A stretch of 64,000 nt of DNA from Oscillospiraceae bacterium (GTDB lineage: Bacteria; Bacillota; Clostridia; Oscillospirales; Oscillospiraceae). The stretch's first letter is position 1. Every line of letters begins with the position of its first letter. The notes beneath the pieces are model-generated. The model was given only the letters and a program-made list of their open reading frames with translations, had not been told where the DNA came from and ran no database searches. The position numbers and the translations under genes were made by a program. Of the stretch, positions 26,990 to 36,772 are shown piece by piece. Where the stretch lies: NCBI GenBank assembly GCA_015067975.1, contig SVLK01000002.1, forward strand, positions 1-64,000, in the 5' to 3' direction.

Positions 26990-27571
26990 TTACAGATTCT
27001 GCAGCAGCTCGGCAGCAAAAGTGCGCACATGCTGCACTTTTTCTTCATTCATAAACGGCGTGTCGTAGTTTAAGTGGCGCTCTACCAAATTGCCCAGCCA
27101 GCGCAACTGAGAGTGGCGGCAGTAGCGCTGCAGACCTTCTTCCAGCAAGTCACTGCCCCGCTCCGGCCGGTAGCCGCAGCTGCTCAGCAGCGCCACAGAC
27201 TTACTGCGCCATAACGACGGACCTTTTTCGCCAGCGTAGAACTTGTTCATGGCATATACCATGCGATCCAAGGCCGCTTTCATGGGGGCGGTGCAGTACC
27301 ACGAGTAGATAGGTGTGGCCAACAGAAGCAAATCGCAGCGCAGCACGGATTCGAAGATAGCGGTCATGTCATCGTCGATGGCACAGTGGGGCTCCGTGTG
27401 GTCCCTTTGGCAGACGCGACAGGCACGGCAAGGAGTAATCGTAAGGTCATAGAGGGAGAACACCTCCGCTGTGTGACCATGGGCTTCCCAAGTGTCCAGA
27501 AATACCTGCAGTAGGGCGTGGGTGTTACTTTCCGCACCGCGAGGAGAGGAAAAAAGAACGCAGCAATGCAT
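26990..27571 (-). CDS. Flavodoxin-like NAD(P)H-dependent FMN reductase
   Basis: 193-residue flavodoxin-fold protein: phosphate-binding FSSPRGAESNTHALL, then a CRACRVCQRDHTEPHC cysteine cluster typical of iron-sulfur flavoproteins and multimeric flavodoxins, and LATPIYSWYCTAPMKAALDR. It probably passes electrons with FMN. ATG 27571 follows AAGGAGTGAGCG; a longer reading from upstream has no SD. Starts 4 bp after the methyltransferase stop, so they are co-transcribed. Confidence 0.88.
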   Translation of the reverse strand: MHCCVLFSSPRGAESNTHALLQVFLDTWEAHGHTAEVFSLYDLTITPCRACRVCQRDHTEPHCAIDDDMTAIFESVLRCDLLLLATPIYSWYCTAPMKAALDRMVYAMNKFYAGEKGPSLWRSKSVALLSSCGYRPERGSDLLEEGLQRYCRHSQLRWLGNLVERHLNYDTPFMNEEKVQHVRTFAAELLQNL

Positions 27572-27575
27572 ACGC

Positions 27576-28397
27576 TCACTCCTTTTCGTAGACATGGATA
27601 TCAAAGGCAATCTCTGTAGTCAGTTCCTGCAGCTGCGCCAACCGTTCGGCACCGGCCTTGGGCGTTTTCCAGTAGTAAGGAGTCATCTGGAACAGGGCGT
27701 GGATGTGCGCCTGCTCCTGTACGGTAATCGTGTCGCGCACTTTCGCTACCTGCAGATAGCGAAAGCCTTCGTAGGGCGTCAGCTTGACTTCATTCGGCCG
27801 GGGGATATCGTAGAGTACCTCTTTCATTTGCCACAGATGACGCTCGGAGGGAACCACATAGAGAAACCGGCCGCTGGGGCGCAGAACACGCAGAAATTCT
27901 TCCAGCGCCAGCGGTGAAAAGCAGTTGATCAGCAGGTCAATGCTCTCATTGTGTACCGGCAGGTGATAGGAGGAAGCCACCGCAAATTCGATGGATTTGT
28001 CGCGCTTGGCGGCGCGTTTGAGAATGAATTTAGAGATGTCGGTGCCGGCCATAGCCACATCTTTGCCCGCTTGCTGCAATGCTCGGCAGATGCCGGCGGT
28101 GTAGTAGCCTTCGCCGCAGCCGGTGTCCAGCACGTGGCATGCTTCGCCGGTCAGCTCTACGCTCAGACGGCACAGCGCATCGCGCAGCGGCGCGTAATAG
28201 CCTTGGTTCAAAAAAGCGCTGCGGGCGGCAGACATGCCCTTATCGTCGCCGGGCATTTTGGAATTTTTCCGGTTGGCCGGCAGCAGATGAGTATAGCCTT
28301 CGGCGGAGATATCAAAGCTGTGATGGTTGGGGCAGCAATAAGCGCGCTCTTTGCGCTGCAGCGGTGCCTCGCACAGAGGGCAGCGGAACAGACTCAT
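27576..28397 (-). CDS. RlmA-family 23S rRNA (guanine-N1) methyltransferase
   Basis: 273 residues. N-terminal zinc finger (FRCPLCEAPL...CCPNHHSFD), linker GDDKGMSAARSAFLNQGYY and a Rossmann methyltransferase domain with SAM site VLDTGCGEGYYT and NCFSPLALEEFLRVLRPSG. The family methylates G745/G748 in 23S rRNA. Start overlaps the MATE gene stop (28394-28397). Confidence 0.92.
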   Translation of the reverse strand: MSLFRCPLCEAPLQRKERAYCCPNHHSFDISAEGYTHLLPANRKNSKMPGDDKGMSAARSAFLNQGYYAPLRDALCRLSVELTGEACHVLDTGCGEGYYTAGICRALQQAGKDVAMAGTDISKFILKRAAKRDKSIEFAVASSYHLPVHNESIDLLINCFSPLALEEFLRVLRPSGRFLYVVPSERHLWQMKEVLYDIPRPNEVKLTPYEGFRYLQVAKVRDTITVQEQAHIHALFQMTPYYWKTPKAGAERLAQLQELTTEIAFDIHVYEKE

Positions 28398-29785
28398 AGG
28401 CCCTCCTTATCCACCGTGACGTCATGGATCCATTTTTGAGAATGGATGCGCCACATACACAAGGGTAGCTTCAAAACACTTTCGGTGTGGCTGGCCAGTA
28501 CGATAGGCCACACGCCGGTTTCCAATACCAATGCCAACACTGCTGTCAGAGGGATAGCCAGCAGCCACTGGGGAAGGATATCCAGCACCGTAGACCATAG
28601 TACATCGCCGCCGGCGCGCAGTACACCGGTGATGGAGGAGATGGCATAGGCGCTGAAAGGAATGGTAATGAAACTGGCCACCGCCATAGCGGCGGCAATG
28701 CGCGCCGGTTCGCCAAAGAGCTTAAAAAGAGGGAATACCACCGGAACAAACACGGTTGGTACCAAAACGAGAGCAACGATGGCAATGCCGCTGCCAACCA
28801 GCGCGGTGAAGAGCAACAGGCACTGGCTCAAGCTCTGCACCTGCTCATGGCTCTGCCCCTCACCGATGGCCTTACCCACGATGACACCGGTGGCGGCACC
28901 CAAACCAAAGCAGACCACAAGGAAAAGACGTCCGATGTTGCCCATGACGGCATTGGCAGCCAGCATATCGACGGAATTGCTGGTATAGCCGAGGATCACT
29001 GTCAGCATAGAAGTGCCCAGACCCCAGATCAGTTCATTGAGCACTACGGGGGAAGAGTAGTGGACAAAGCGACGCAGCATGGCCATACCGGGGCGCAGGA
29101 AACATTTGAGCTGCAGCGGGATGGTCTTACTGCGCAGCGCAGAGATGAGACAGATGACAAATTCCGCCACGCGGGAGAGCAGTGTTGCCAGTGCAGCGCC
29201 TTGAATGCCCAGCATAGGGAAGCCGAATTTTCCGAAAATCAGCACATAGTTCAGCGCTGTGTTTACCAGCGTAGAGCAGCCGAATACCTTCATGCCGAAG
29301 TTGGGATTTTCCACGCTGCGCTGGGCGCTGACATACACGGAAGAGAGCATATTGAATACATAGGAAAAACCGATGATGCGAAGATAAGGTGCACCCAGCA
29401 CGCTGAGCTGATGTTCATTGCTCAAAAGATCCATCACCTGCACGGGGAAAAGGAAGAACACCATGGCCAGTACAAATACAAGACCGGTGCCGAGGAAAGC
29501 GGCTACGCCGATGGCGCGGCTGATATTTTCCATATCCTTCTTGCCCCAATACTGACTGACCAGAATGCCGAGGCCGCTTTGAACACCGAACACGATGCTC
29601 AGCAGGAGGAATACGGGAATATTGGCAGCAGTGATGGAGGCCATCTCCATGTTGCCCAGCTGGCTGACCATGAAGGTGTCAATGAGTCCCAGCGAGAATG
29701 TAATGAGATTTTGCAAAATCATAGGCAGGCTCAGCCGCCACAGATAGCGATAGAAGGCGGGCGGCCGCTTGAGATGTCGAAACAT
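28394..29785 (-). CDS. MATE-family multidrug/cation efflux transporter
   Basis: 463 residues, 12 transmembrane segments in two six-helix bundles, with ILQNLITFSLGLIDTFMVSQLG at the start and a matching motif in the second half. Exchanges drugs or metabolites for Na+ or H+. It heads a three-gene leftward run with the methyltransferase and reductase. Confidence 0.93.
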   Translation of the reverse strand: MFRHLKRPPAFYRYLWRLSLPMILQNLITFSLGLIDTFMVSQLGNMEMASITAANIPVFLLLSIVFGVQSGLGILVSQYWGKKDMENISRAIGVAAFLGTGLVFVLAMVFFLFPVQVMDLLSNEHQLSVLGAPYLRIIGFSYVFNMLSSVYVSAQRSVENPNFGMKVFGCSTLVNTALNYVLIFGKFGFPMLGIQGAALATLLSRVAEFVICLISALRSKTIPLQLKCFLRPGMAMLRRFVHYSSPVVLNELIWGLGTSMLTVILGYTSNSVDMLAANAVMGNIGRLFLVVCFGLGAATGVIVGKAIGEGQSHEQVQSLSQCLLLFTALVGSGIAIVALVLVPTVFVPVVFPLFKLFGEPARIAAAMAVASFITIPFSAYAISSITGVLRAGGDVLWSTVLDILPQWLLAIPLTAVLALVLETGVWPIVLASHTESVLKLPLCMWRIHSQKWIHDVTVDKEGL

Positions 29786-29814
29786 AGGAAGTACCTCGAT
29801 AAGTCAGATGTGCA

Positions 29815-30948
29815 TTACAGCATGGCAAAGCGCTGTTCTTTGTGGCGACGTAGCGCGTCGCACACCGCGTCAATGTCTTCGCGGGTGGTTTCGGGACCGA
29901 AAGAGAGACGCAGTACGCCGGCGGCGGTGCGCTTGTCCAGCCCCAGCGCCGACACCACATGGCTGGCCTTGCCCTTGTGACAGGCAGAACCGGCGCTGAT
30001 ACAGATGCCCTGTGCACCCAGATCGGTGACCACATTGGCGCTGGGATAGCCGGGGAGGGATACAGAGAGAATGTGGGGCGCTTCACCCTTACCTATTTCC
30101 ACCAACGTGGGGATCTGCAAAAGTTTTTGGCGGCAGTATTCTTTCAGCTCCACCATGTGGGTGATGATTTCGGCATGGTGTTCCATGCGCAGTTCTACTG
30201 CCTTGGCAAAACCGGCGATCTGCGCGGTGGCTTCTGTGCCGGATCGCAGGGAGAACTCCTGCCCGCCGCCGGGAAGCAGGGGGCGGGGGTTACGCAGGTG
30301 AGGGGCAATATACAGTGCGCCGATGCCCTTGGGCCCGCCGATTTTATGAGCGCTGAAGCTCATCATATCCACGCCCCAGCCCACGGGATCACAGGGAACT
30401 TTCATAAAGCCCTGTACGGCGTCACAGTGCAGCAGTGCGCGGCTCTTTTTCTCACGCAACAGCGCTGCCGTTTCGGCTACGGGGAAGATGCAGCCGGTTT
30501 CGTTATTCACCAGCATCATGCTCACCAGTACCGTGTCTTCGCGCAATGCATTGGACACCTGATCCGCCGTCACATGACCGGTGCGGTCCGGCTTGAGGTA
30601 GGTTACCTCATAGCCCTGCTGCTCCAACAGTTTGCAAGGCTGCAAAATGGCGCTGTGTTCCACAGCAGTGGTAATGATGTGACGTCCGCTATGGCGCCCG
30701 TGCCACACGGCGGCCTGAATGGCCCAGTTATCGCTTTCGGTGCCGCAGGAGGTGAAGAACAAACGGTCACTTTGGCAGCCAACAGCGGCAGCCACGGTGG
30801 CACGGCAGCGGTCCACCAACTGCTTGGCCTGCTGACCCAGTGGGTACTGGGCAGAGGGGTTTCCATATTGATTGGTCAGCACATCCATCATTTCCTGCGC
30901 TACGGCAGCGGGAATGGGTGTGGTGGCGGCATGATCCAGATAATGCAT
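29815..30948 (-). CDS. Cysteine desulfurase (NifS/IscS family)
   Basis: 377-residue PLP enzyme that takes sulfur from cysteine. Features: YLDHAATTPIP, FTSCGTESDNWAIQ, SFSAHKIGGPKGIGALY with the PLP lysine, and SAGSACHKGKASHV with the active-site cysteine. ATG 30948 follows CGGAGTG. No iscU partner is adjacent; the divergent gene is the tRNA-modifying MtaB, which needs Fe-S clusters. Confidence 0.94.
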   Translation of the reverse strand: MHYLDHAATTPIPAAVAQEMMDVLTNQYGNPSAQYPLGQQAKQLVDRCRATVAAAVGCQSDRLFFTSCGTESDNWAIQAAVWHGRHSGRHIITTAVEHSAILQPCKLLEQQGYEVTYLKPDRTGHVTADQVSNALREDTVLVSMMLVNNETGCIFPVAETAALLREKKSRALLHCDAVQGFMKVPCDPVGWGVDMMSFSAHKIGGPKGIGALYIAPHLRNPRPLLPGGGQEFSLRSGTEATAQIAGFAKAVELRMEHHAEIITHMVELKEYCRQKLLQIPTLVEIGKGEAPHILSVSLPGYPSANVVTDLGAQGICISAGSACHKGKASHVVSALGLDKRTAAGVLRLSFGPETTREDIDAVCDALRRHKEQRFAML

Positions 30949-31115
30949 AGACAGCACTCCGTTTTCTTGAGGATTTTCACGCGGTGCGGGACTTGTCATT
31001 GCCGCGGCTATCGCGTATAATAAATAAAATCGTACGCCTCTTTCGGCGTTATACAGGCAGATTCCGTAATTACTTATTATACGGAATTCAGAAAGAAAGT
31101 GCAAGGGAGAAACCG

Positions 31116-32414
31116 ATGCGAGTTGCCATTTATACCCTTGGCTGCAAGGTGAATCAATATGAAACAGCGGCCATGGAGACGGAACTGCAAAGTCGCGGCC
31201 ACGCGCTGGTCGATTTTGAGAGCGAGGCTGACGCCTATATTATCAATACCTGCTCCGTCACCGCGGTTAGCGATAAAAAATCCCGACAGATGATCCGCCG
31301 GGCAAAAAAACGCAATCCCAAGGCGGTGGTCGCCGCCTGTGGCTGCTATGTGCAGACCCATACAGACGAGGCACAGCAGTTGGGGATTGACCTGATTTCC
31401 GGCACAGGCCAGCGCATGGAGTTCCTCGACCTGTTGGAGCGTTCTGTCAGCGCGCAGCAGTGTATCGTTCATGTGGACGAGGCGCTGCGCCGCCGTGATT
31501 TTGAGGTGCTGCACGCCGGAGGTCAAGCCGGACGTACCCGCGCTATGCTGAAGGTGGAGGATGGCTGCGTTAATTTCTGCACCTATTGTATTATTCCCTA
31601 TGCCCGTGGGCCGGTACGCTCCGAGCCGCTGGCGGCAGCGGTGGCACAGACGCAGCAGCTGCGCGCCGAAGGCTACCGTGAGATCGTTATCACCGGCATT
31701 GAGATATCCTCCTACGGACGGGATTTTAAGGACGGCACATCGCTGATCGACCTTTTGGAGGCGGTGAGTGAGGCTGCAGGCGATTTGCGTCTCCGGCTGG
31801 GAAGTCTGGAGCCGCGTACCATCACGGAGGAGTTTTGCCGCCGTGCATCGAAGCTGTCGAATCTGTGTCCCCATTTCCACTTGTCGCTGCAGAGCGGCTG
31901 CGATGCAACCCTCAAAGCGATGAACCGCCGTTACGATACGGCGCGGTTTTTCGAGTCGGTATCGCTGCTGCACCGCTATTTTGACCGTCCGGCCATCACC
32001 ACTGACCTGATCACCGGATTCCCCGGCGAGACAGAGGAAGATTTTGCGGCAACACTGGCCTTTATCCGGAAGTGCGATTTTGCCGCTATGCATATTTTCC
32101 CCTATTCCATCCGCCCCGGTACACCGGCGGCCAAGATGGCTCAGGTGAACATGAGCGTGCGGGAAGATCGTGCCCACCGCGCCGCCGATGTGGCCGCGCA
32201 GATGCACCGGCAATATCTGGATGGCTGCGTGGGCAAGACGTACCCTGTGCTCTTTGAGCAGCGCCGCGACGGCTATTTCGTCGGTCACGCGCCCAACTAT
32301 ATGGAAGTGGCGGTGGACACGGCGGAAGACGTGCACAACTGTGTGCGCCTTGTGACCATTACCCACACCGACGGCGAAACGCTGTTTGGCCGCTGGAAGG
32401 AGGAAACAGAATGA
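31116..32414 (+). CDS. mtaB: tRNA t6A37 methylthiotransferase MtaB
   Basis: 432-residue radical-SAM enzyme converting t6A to ms2t6A at position 37 of tRNAs. MTTase N-terminal domain (YTLGCKVNQYETAAM with cluster cysteines), radical SAM core with CVNFCTYCIIPYARG, and C-terminal TRAM domain. AAGGGAGA precedes ATG 31116. The next gene overlaps by 4 bp. Confidence 0.95.
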   Translation: MRVAIYTLGCKVNQYETAAMETELQSRGHALVDFESEADAYIINTCSVTAVSDKKSRQMIRRAKKRNPKAVVAACGCYVQTHTDEAQQLGIDLISGTGQRMEFLDLLERSVSAQQCIVHVDEALRRRDFEVLHAGGQAGRTRAMLKVEDGCVNFCTYCIIPYARGPVRSEPLAAAVAQTQQLRAEGYREIVITGIEISSYGRDFKDGTSLIDLLEAVSEAAGDLRLRLGSLEPRTITEEFCRRASKLSNLCPHFHLSLQSGCDATLKAMNRRYDTARFFESVSLLHRYFDRPAITTDLITGFPGETEEDFAATLAFIRKCDFAAMHIFPYSIRPGTPAAKMAQVNMSVREDRAHRAADVAAQMHRQYLDGCVGKTYPVLFEQRRDGYFVGHAPNYMEVAVDTAEDVHNCVRLVTITHTDGETLFGRWKEETE

Positions 32415-32983
32415 ACCACTTTTTTGCTTATCTTTCCCGTATGCGTTTTATCAACCGCTGGGCGTTGATGCGCAACAGCTATACGGAGAACATCGCCGAG
32501 CACAGCCATCAGGTGGCGGTGCTGGCTCATGCGCTGGCGCTGATCCGCAATGAGTATTTCGGCGGACAGGTGGACGCCGGCGCGGTGGCGGCTGCGGCGC
32601 TGTACCATGATGCACCGGAGATCCTCACCGGTGATATGCCTACGCCCATCAAGTACTATAATCCTGCCATCCGTGATGCGTACAAACAGGTAGAGCAGGT
32701 GGCTTGCCATAAGCTGCTGGACATGCTGCCGCAGGAACTGCGCCACACCTATGACGATCTGCTGCGTCCGGCGGATGAAGAGGTGGAGCAGTTGGTGAAG
32801 GCGGCGGACAAGCTGTCGGCATGGATCAAGTGTGTTGAGGAGCTGAAGGCCGGCAACCTGGAATTCCGCGCCGCTGCTGACCAGACGGAAAAGGCGCTGG
32901 ACAGCTACGGATTGCCGGAAGTGGCTTATTTCAAAGAACATTTTATGCCCAGTTTCCGCTTGACGCTGGACGAACTGGAGTAA
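32411..32983 (+). CDS. HD-domain 5'-deoxynucleotidase, YfbR-like
   Basis: 190 residues. HD-type metal site: NIAEHSHQVAVLAHAL and ALYHDAPEILTGDMPTPIKYYN, matching YfbR, which dephosphorylates deoxynucleoside 5'-monophosphates. Start overlaps the mtaB stop. Confidence 0.92.
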   Translation: MNHFFAYLSRMRFINRWALMRNSYTENIAEHSHQVAVLAHALALIRNEYFGGQVDAGAVAAAALYHDAPEILTGDMPTPIKYYNPAIRDAYKQVEQVACHKLLDMLPQELRHTYDDLLRPADEEVEQLVKAADKLSAWIKCVEELKAGNLEFRAAADQTEKALDSYGLPEVAYFKEHFMPSFRLTLDELE

Positions 32984-32999
32984 GAGATAAAGGAGAAAG

Positions 33000-33272
33000 A
33001 TGATGAAAGCAATCGTAACGGTGGTCGGCAAGGATCAGGTGGGCATCATTGCCGGTGTTTGTAACACGCTGGCCGACGAGAAGATCAATGTGCTGGATAT
33101 CAGCCAGACCATTATGCAGGGTTATTTTACCATGATGATGGTGGTGGATTTGGCCCAATGCACCACTTCTTTTGATGAACTGAGCAGTGCGCTGCACAGC
33201 TTCGGCGAGGGACGCGGCCTGTCCATCCGTATCCAGCGCGAGGATATCTTTGACGCCATGCATCAGATTTGA
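33000..33272 (+). CDS. ACT-domain protein (UPF0237)
   Basis: 90 residues, a single ACT domain (KAIVTVVGKDQVGIIAGVCNTLADEKINVLDISQ). AAGGAGAAAG precedes tandem ATGs at 33000 and 33003. It regularly pairs with the PFL/UPF0210 gene that follows 11 bp later and may sense an amino acid for it; function is unproven. Confidence 0.92.
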   Translation: MMKAIVTVVGKDQVGIIAGVCNTLADEKINVLDISQTIMQGYFTMMMVVDLAQCTTSFDELSSALHSFGEGRGLSIRIQREDIFDAMHQI

Positions 33273-33283
33273 GGTGAAAGAGT

Positions 33284-34642
33284 ATGCTGAACCTCTCCAA
33301 TATTATGGATACCATCCGGATGATCGACCAGCAGCATCTGGATATCCGCACGATCACGATGGGCATCTCGCTGCTGGATTGTGTCAGTGAGGATCCCCGT
33401 CGCTGCTGCGACAAGATTTACGATAAGATCACCCGCAGCGCCGCCAATCTGGTGCGTACCGGTGAGAACATTGAAAAGGAATTTGGCATTCCCATTGTCA
33501 ACAAGCGCATTTCCGTGACACCTATGGCACTGGTGGCCGGCAGCTGCGAGACAAAGAACTACGTTCCCTTTGCGTTGGCCATGGATCGCGCCGCCAAAGA
33601 GTGCGGCGTCAACTTTATCGGCGGATTTTCCGCACTGGTGCAAAAAGGTTTTGCCAAGGGTGATGAGTATCTGCTGGAGGCGATTCCTGAAGCGCTTTCC
33701 TGCACCGATATCGTCTGCTCCAGCGTGAATGTGGGCTCCACCCGCGCCGGCATCAATATGGACGCCGTGGCGCGCATGGGACGTATTATCAAACAGACGG
33801 CGGCACTGACCCGCGACAACGACGGCCTTGGCTGCGCCAAACTGGTGGTATTTTGCAACGCGGTGGAAGATAATCCCTTCATGGCAGGTGCGTTCCACGG
33901 TGTGGGCGAGGCGGACCGCGTGATCAACGTGGGTGTGTCCGGCCCCGGTGTGGTGTACCACGCGCTGCAAAAGTGTAAGGGACAGCCTTTTGATGTGGTG
34001 GCAGAAACCATCAAAAAGACGGCGTTCCAGATCACCCGTATGGGCCAGATGGTAGCGGCCGAAGCGTCCCGTCGTCTGGATACACCCTTTGGTATTGTCG
34101 ACCTGTCGTTGGCTCCCACGCCGGCGGTAGGTGACAGCGTTGCCCGTATCTTAGAGGAGATGGGATTGGAAGTGTGCGGCACCCACGGTACGACCGCTGC
34201 GCTGGCGCTACTGAACGACGCGGTGAAAAAGGGTGGTGTGATGGCCTCGAGTCATGTGGGCGGCCTCAGCGGCGCGTTTATCCCCGTCAGCGAGGACGAG
34301 GGTATGATCGCTGCGGCGCTGGGCGGCACGCTGACCATTGATAAACTGGAAGCGATGACCTGCGTCTGCTCCGTGGGGCTTGATATGATCGCTGTGCCCG
34401 GTGATACCACCGCCGAGACCATCAGCGCTATCATCGCCGATGAGGCGGCTGTCGGCATGGTCAATTCTAAAACCACTGCTGTGCGCATTATCCCCGTGGA
34501 GGGAAAGACGGTAGGCGACATGGTGGAAATGGGCGGCCTTTTGGGAAGTGCACCGGTGATGCCGGTACACAGGGAGTCGGCTGCTTCCTTCATTGCCCGT
34601 GGCGGACGGATTCCTGCGCCGCTGCAGAGCTTGAAGAATTGA
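33284..34642 (+). CDS. PFL-family protein (UPF0210)
   Basis: 452 residues, full-length member related in fold to glycyl-radical enzymes (pyruvate formate-lyase type barrel), with [21 protein letters not shown] at the start and [16 protein letters not shown] inside. No glycyl-radical motif RVSGY is seen, so radical chemistry should not be assumed. Biochemical role unknown; operon with the ACT protein. Confidence 0.92.
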   Translation: MLNLSNIMDTIRMIDQQHLDIRTITMGISLLDCVSEDPRRCCDKIYDKITRSAANLVRTGENIEKEFGIPIVNKRISVTPMALVAGSCETKNYVPFALAMDRAAKECGVNFIGGFSALVQKGFAKGDEYLLEAIPEALSCTDIVCSSVNVGSTRAGINMDAVARMGRIIKQTAALTRDNDGLGCAKLVVFCNAVEDNPFMAGAFHGVGEADRVINVGVSGPGVVYHALQKCKGQPFDVVAETIKKTAFQITRMGQMVAAEASRRLDTPFGIVDLSLAPTPAVGDSVARILEEMGLEVCGTHGTTAALALLNDAVKKGGVMASSHVGGLSGAFIPVSEDEGMIAAALGGTLTIDKLEAMTCVCSVGLDMIAVPGDTTAETISAIIADEAAVGMVNSKTTAVRIIPVEGKTVGDMVEMGGLLGSAPVMPVHRESAASFIARGGRIPAPLQSLKN

Positions 34643-34645
34643 CCT

Positions 34646-35134
34646 ATGATCAGACTTGCAACAGAGCGGGACTTGCCCCGTGTTTTTGAAGTATACGCCA
34701 CCGCGCGGCAGCTGATGGCGCAAAACGGCAATCCTACCCAATGGGGAGATTTTTACCCGCCTCATGAGATGCTGCGTGCCGATGTGCCTGCAGGCCGCCT
34801 TTGGGTGGTGGAGCGCGACGGCGTGATTCGTGCCGCCTTTGCGCTGGTGTTCGGCGAAGACCCGTCTTACGGATATATTGAGGGCGCGTGGCGCAGAAAT
34901 GATCCCTACGCTACGATCCATCGGCTTGGCAGCGACGGAAGCGGTGGCATCTACGATGAGGTGCTCACGTTCTGCCGCGAAAAGAGTGACTATCTGCGCA
35001 TCGATACCCACCATGACAACCGCGTGATGCAGCAACTGGCTGAGCGCAGCGGTTTTTGCCGCAGCGGTATCATCTATATGTGCGATGACGGCACACCCCG
35101 CATTGCCTACGAGTGGTACGAAGGCATTGAATAA
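34646..35134 (+). CDS. GNAT-family N-acetyltransferase
   Basis: 162 residues, GNAT fold: IRLATERDLPRVFEVYATAR, central strands RLWVVERDGVIRAAFAL and late YLRIDTHHDNRVMQQLAERSGF, the usual acetyl-CoA/C-terminal pattern. Substrate unknown. Starts 3 bp after the PFL stop. Confidence 0.88.
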   Translation: MIRLATERDLPRVFEVYATARQLMAQNGNPTQWGDFYPPHEMLRADVPAGRLWVVERDGVIRAAFALVFGEDPSYGYIEGAWRRNDPYATIHRLGSDGSGGIYDEVLTFCREKSDYLRIDTHHDNRVMQQLAERSGFCRSGIIYMCDDGTPRIAYEWYEGIE

Positions 35135-35138
35135 CGCA

Positions 35139-35174
35139 AAAACCTCCCTGCACATGCAGGGAGGTTTCGTTTGT
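35139..35174. terminator. Bidirectional terminator
   Basis: 12-bp stem AAACCTCCCTGC with GCAGGGAGGTTT between convergent genes. Confidence 0.85.
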
Positions 35175-36071
35175 TTATTCGTCCTTGGCCAACAAAAACA
35201 CAATAGCCAGAATGGCGGCAAAGCCGAGAAGCTGCACGAGAGAGAAACTGTCGCCCAGCCACACGACACCCAGCACCACGGCTACCAGCGGCTCACCCAC
35301 CGACAAAATGGAGGCGCGCACAGGACCGGCATCCCGGATACCTTGCAGGAAGAGGAAAAAGGCCAGCGAGCCAATTACCACCGTGACACCCACCGCCAGC
35401 CAGCCTACCGGCGGCAGCGTAATACCCATGGTCCAGCTGCGGCTGACACCGTTGATGAAAATGCCGGCCATGGTCATGGCGATGCCCAGAATTATGCCCT
35501 GATTCCAGCGCTTGAGCAGTGGGCGGCCTACCAGCGTGTAAAGGGTAGCACCTACGGCGGTGGCAAGACCCCAGAACAAACCTTGCGGGGAGAGGATCAT
35601 CTGCCGCGGATCACCGCCGGTGACCAGCAGATAGGTGCCGATCAGCGCCAGCATCACCGACCAGAACTCATTGCGGCGAGGCTTACGCCGCGTCTGCAAA
35701 CAGGTGATGACCATGATGAATACTACGTTCAGCGTTTGCAGCACCGTGGTGGTAGCAGCATTGGAGTGGTAGATACCGCTGGAGTATGCATAATTGCACA
35801 GCAGCAGACCGCCCAGACCGTAGACGGCCACGCGACCAATATCACGGGGATATTTCCAAATTTCTACGAACTGCTTGCCGTGTTTGGGCAGAGAGATCAG
35901 CGTGAGCAACAGGCCGGAGAACAGCATGCGCATGCAGGAGAGCCACAGGCTGGTCACATGCGGAAAATTGGTAAAAACAAATTGGGAAAAGGTGCCGGAT
36001 ACGCCCCAGCACATGGCACCCAACGTGGCACTGATACAGCCGCGAATCACGCGGGAATCGGTTTTCTGCAT
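35175..36071 (-). CDS. Second EamA-family (DMT) transporter
   Basis: 298 residues, ten transmembrane segments in two EamA repeats (GAMCWGVSGTFSQFVF; LSVGEPLVAVVLGVVWLGDSFS). ATG 36071 is chosen for GAGG upstream. Sequence differs clearly from the copy at 3368, so it is not a recent duplication. Substrate unknown. Confidence 0.9.
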   Translation of the reverse strand: MQKTDSRVIRGCISATLGAMCWGVSGTFSQFVFTNFPHVTSLWLSCMRMLFSGLLLTLISLPKHGKQFVEIWKYPRDIGRVAVYGLGGLLLCNYAYSSGIYHSNAATTTVLQTLNVVFIMVITCLQTRRKPRRNEFWSVMLALIGTYLLVTGGDPRQMILSPQGLFWGLATAVGATLYTLVGRPLLKRWNQGIILGIAMTMAGIFINGVSRSWTMGITLPPVGWLAVGVTVVIGSLAFFLFLQGIRDAGPVRASILSVGEPLVAVVLGVVWLGDSFSLVQLLGFAAILAIVFLLAKDE

Positions 36072-36108
36072 GGTAAAAACCTCGGTTTCGTCAAAGCTCG
36101 TAAAATTC

Positions 36109-36137
36109 AGTGTAGTGTGTAGTGGGGGAAAAGTCAA
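36109..36137 (-). promoter_or_regulatory. Promoter of the second DMT gene
   Basis: Minus strand TTGACT (36137-36132), 17-bp spacer, TACACT (36114-36109). Confidence 0.65.
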
Positions 36138-36280
36138 GTGTTAGCGGGTAAAAGAGCGAAAGTGTCACAAAAATGTAATGAATTTCCATGGGGGGATGAT
36201 ATAATTATAAAAAAGAGAAAAAAGACTTGACTGTGCACTTGCTGCACAGCGTATGATCGGCGCAGAAAGGAGTGATGGAG

Positions 36281-36733
36281 ATGGACTGGTTCTCAAAACG
36301 GAAGAATGCAGTACTGCTATGCTTCGGGCTTGGCGGTGTGCTGGCACTGCTGCTGATCATTTATGCCCCGGTGCGGATGTACACGCTGGTACTGGACGGC
36401 GGAGAATTGCAGGAAATGGCTCTCCTCTGCGCGGCTCCGGAGAGGTCGGATGAGCTCGTCTATGTGAAAGACGAGCAGGTATGTGCTCAAGTGGTGAAAG
36501 CCATGGAGGGAATCTCCCTGCGTCGGGTACGAAGCGCTCCGTATGTGTCCATTCGCGAGCCGATTTATATTGTCAAGCCGTCACTGATGAGTGGCGGAAT
36601 GGCGACAGGCTTTACGGTGGATGCTGAGGGAGCGGTATATTGTGGCCACGTGCAATACCGCACACTGAATAAGGAAGACGGAGCGGTACTGTATGCGGCT
36701 ATGGAACAGATTTGGCAGCAAATGAAGAAATAA
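36281..36733 (+). CDS. Hypothetical membrane-anchored protein
   Basis: About 150 residues: N-terminal signal anchor (NAVLLCFGLGGVLALLLIIYA) and an extracytoplasmic domain of mixed alpha/beta type without cysteine pairs or known motifs. ATG 36281 best fits the GAAAGGAG SD; ATG 36275 is too close to it. An extended -10 TGATATAAT (36197-36205) lies upstream. Monocistronic; function unknown. Confidence 0.7.
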   Translation: MDWFSKRKNAVLLCFGLGGVLALLLIIYAPVRMYTLVLDGGELQEMALLCAAPERSDELVYVKDEQVCAQVVKAMEGISLRRVRSAPYVSIREPIYIVKPSLMSGGMATGFTVDAEGAVYCGHVQYRTLNKEDGAVLYAAMEQIWQQMKK

Positions 36734-36772
36734 AAAGAAGCTCGGTTGACCGTAATCAACCGAGCTTCTTTT
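36733..36772. terminator. Bidirectional terminator
   Basis: 17-bp stem (36733-36749 with 36756-36772), GAAGCTCGGTTGA arms, between convergent genes. Confidence 0.9.
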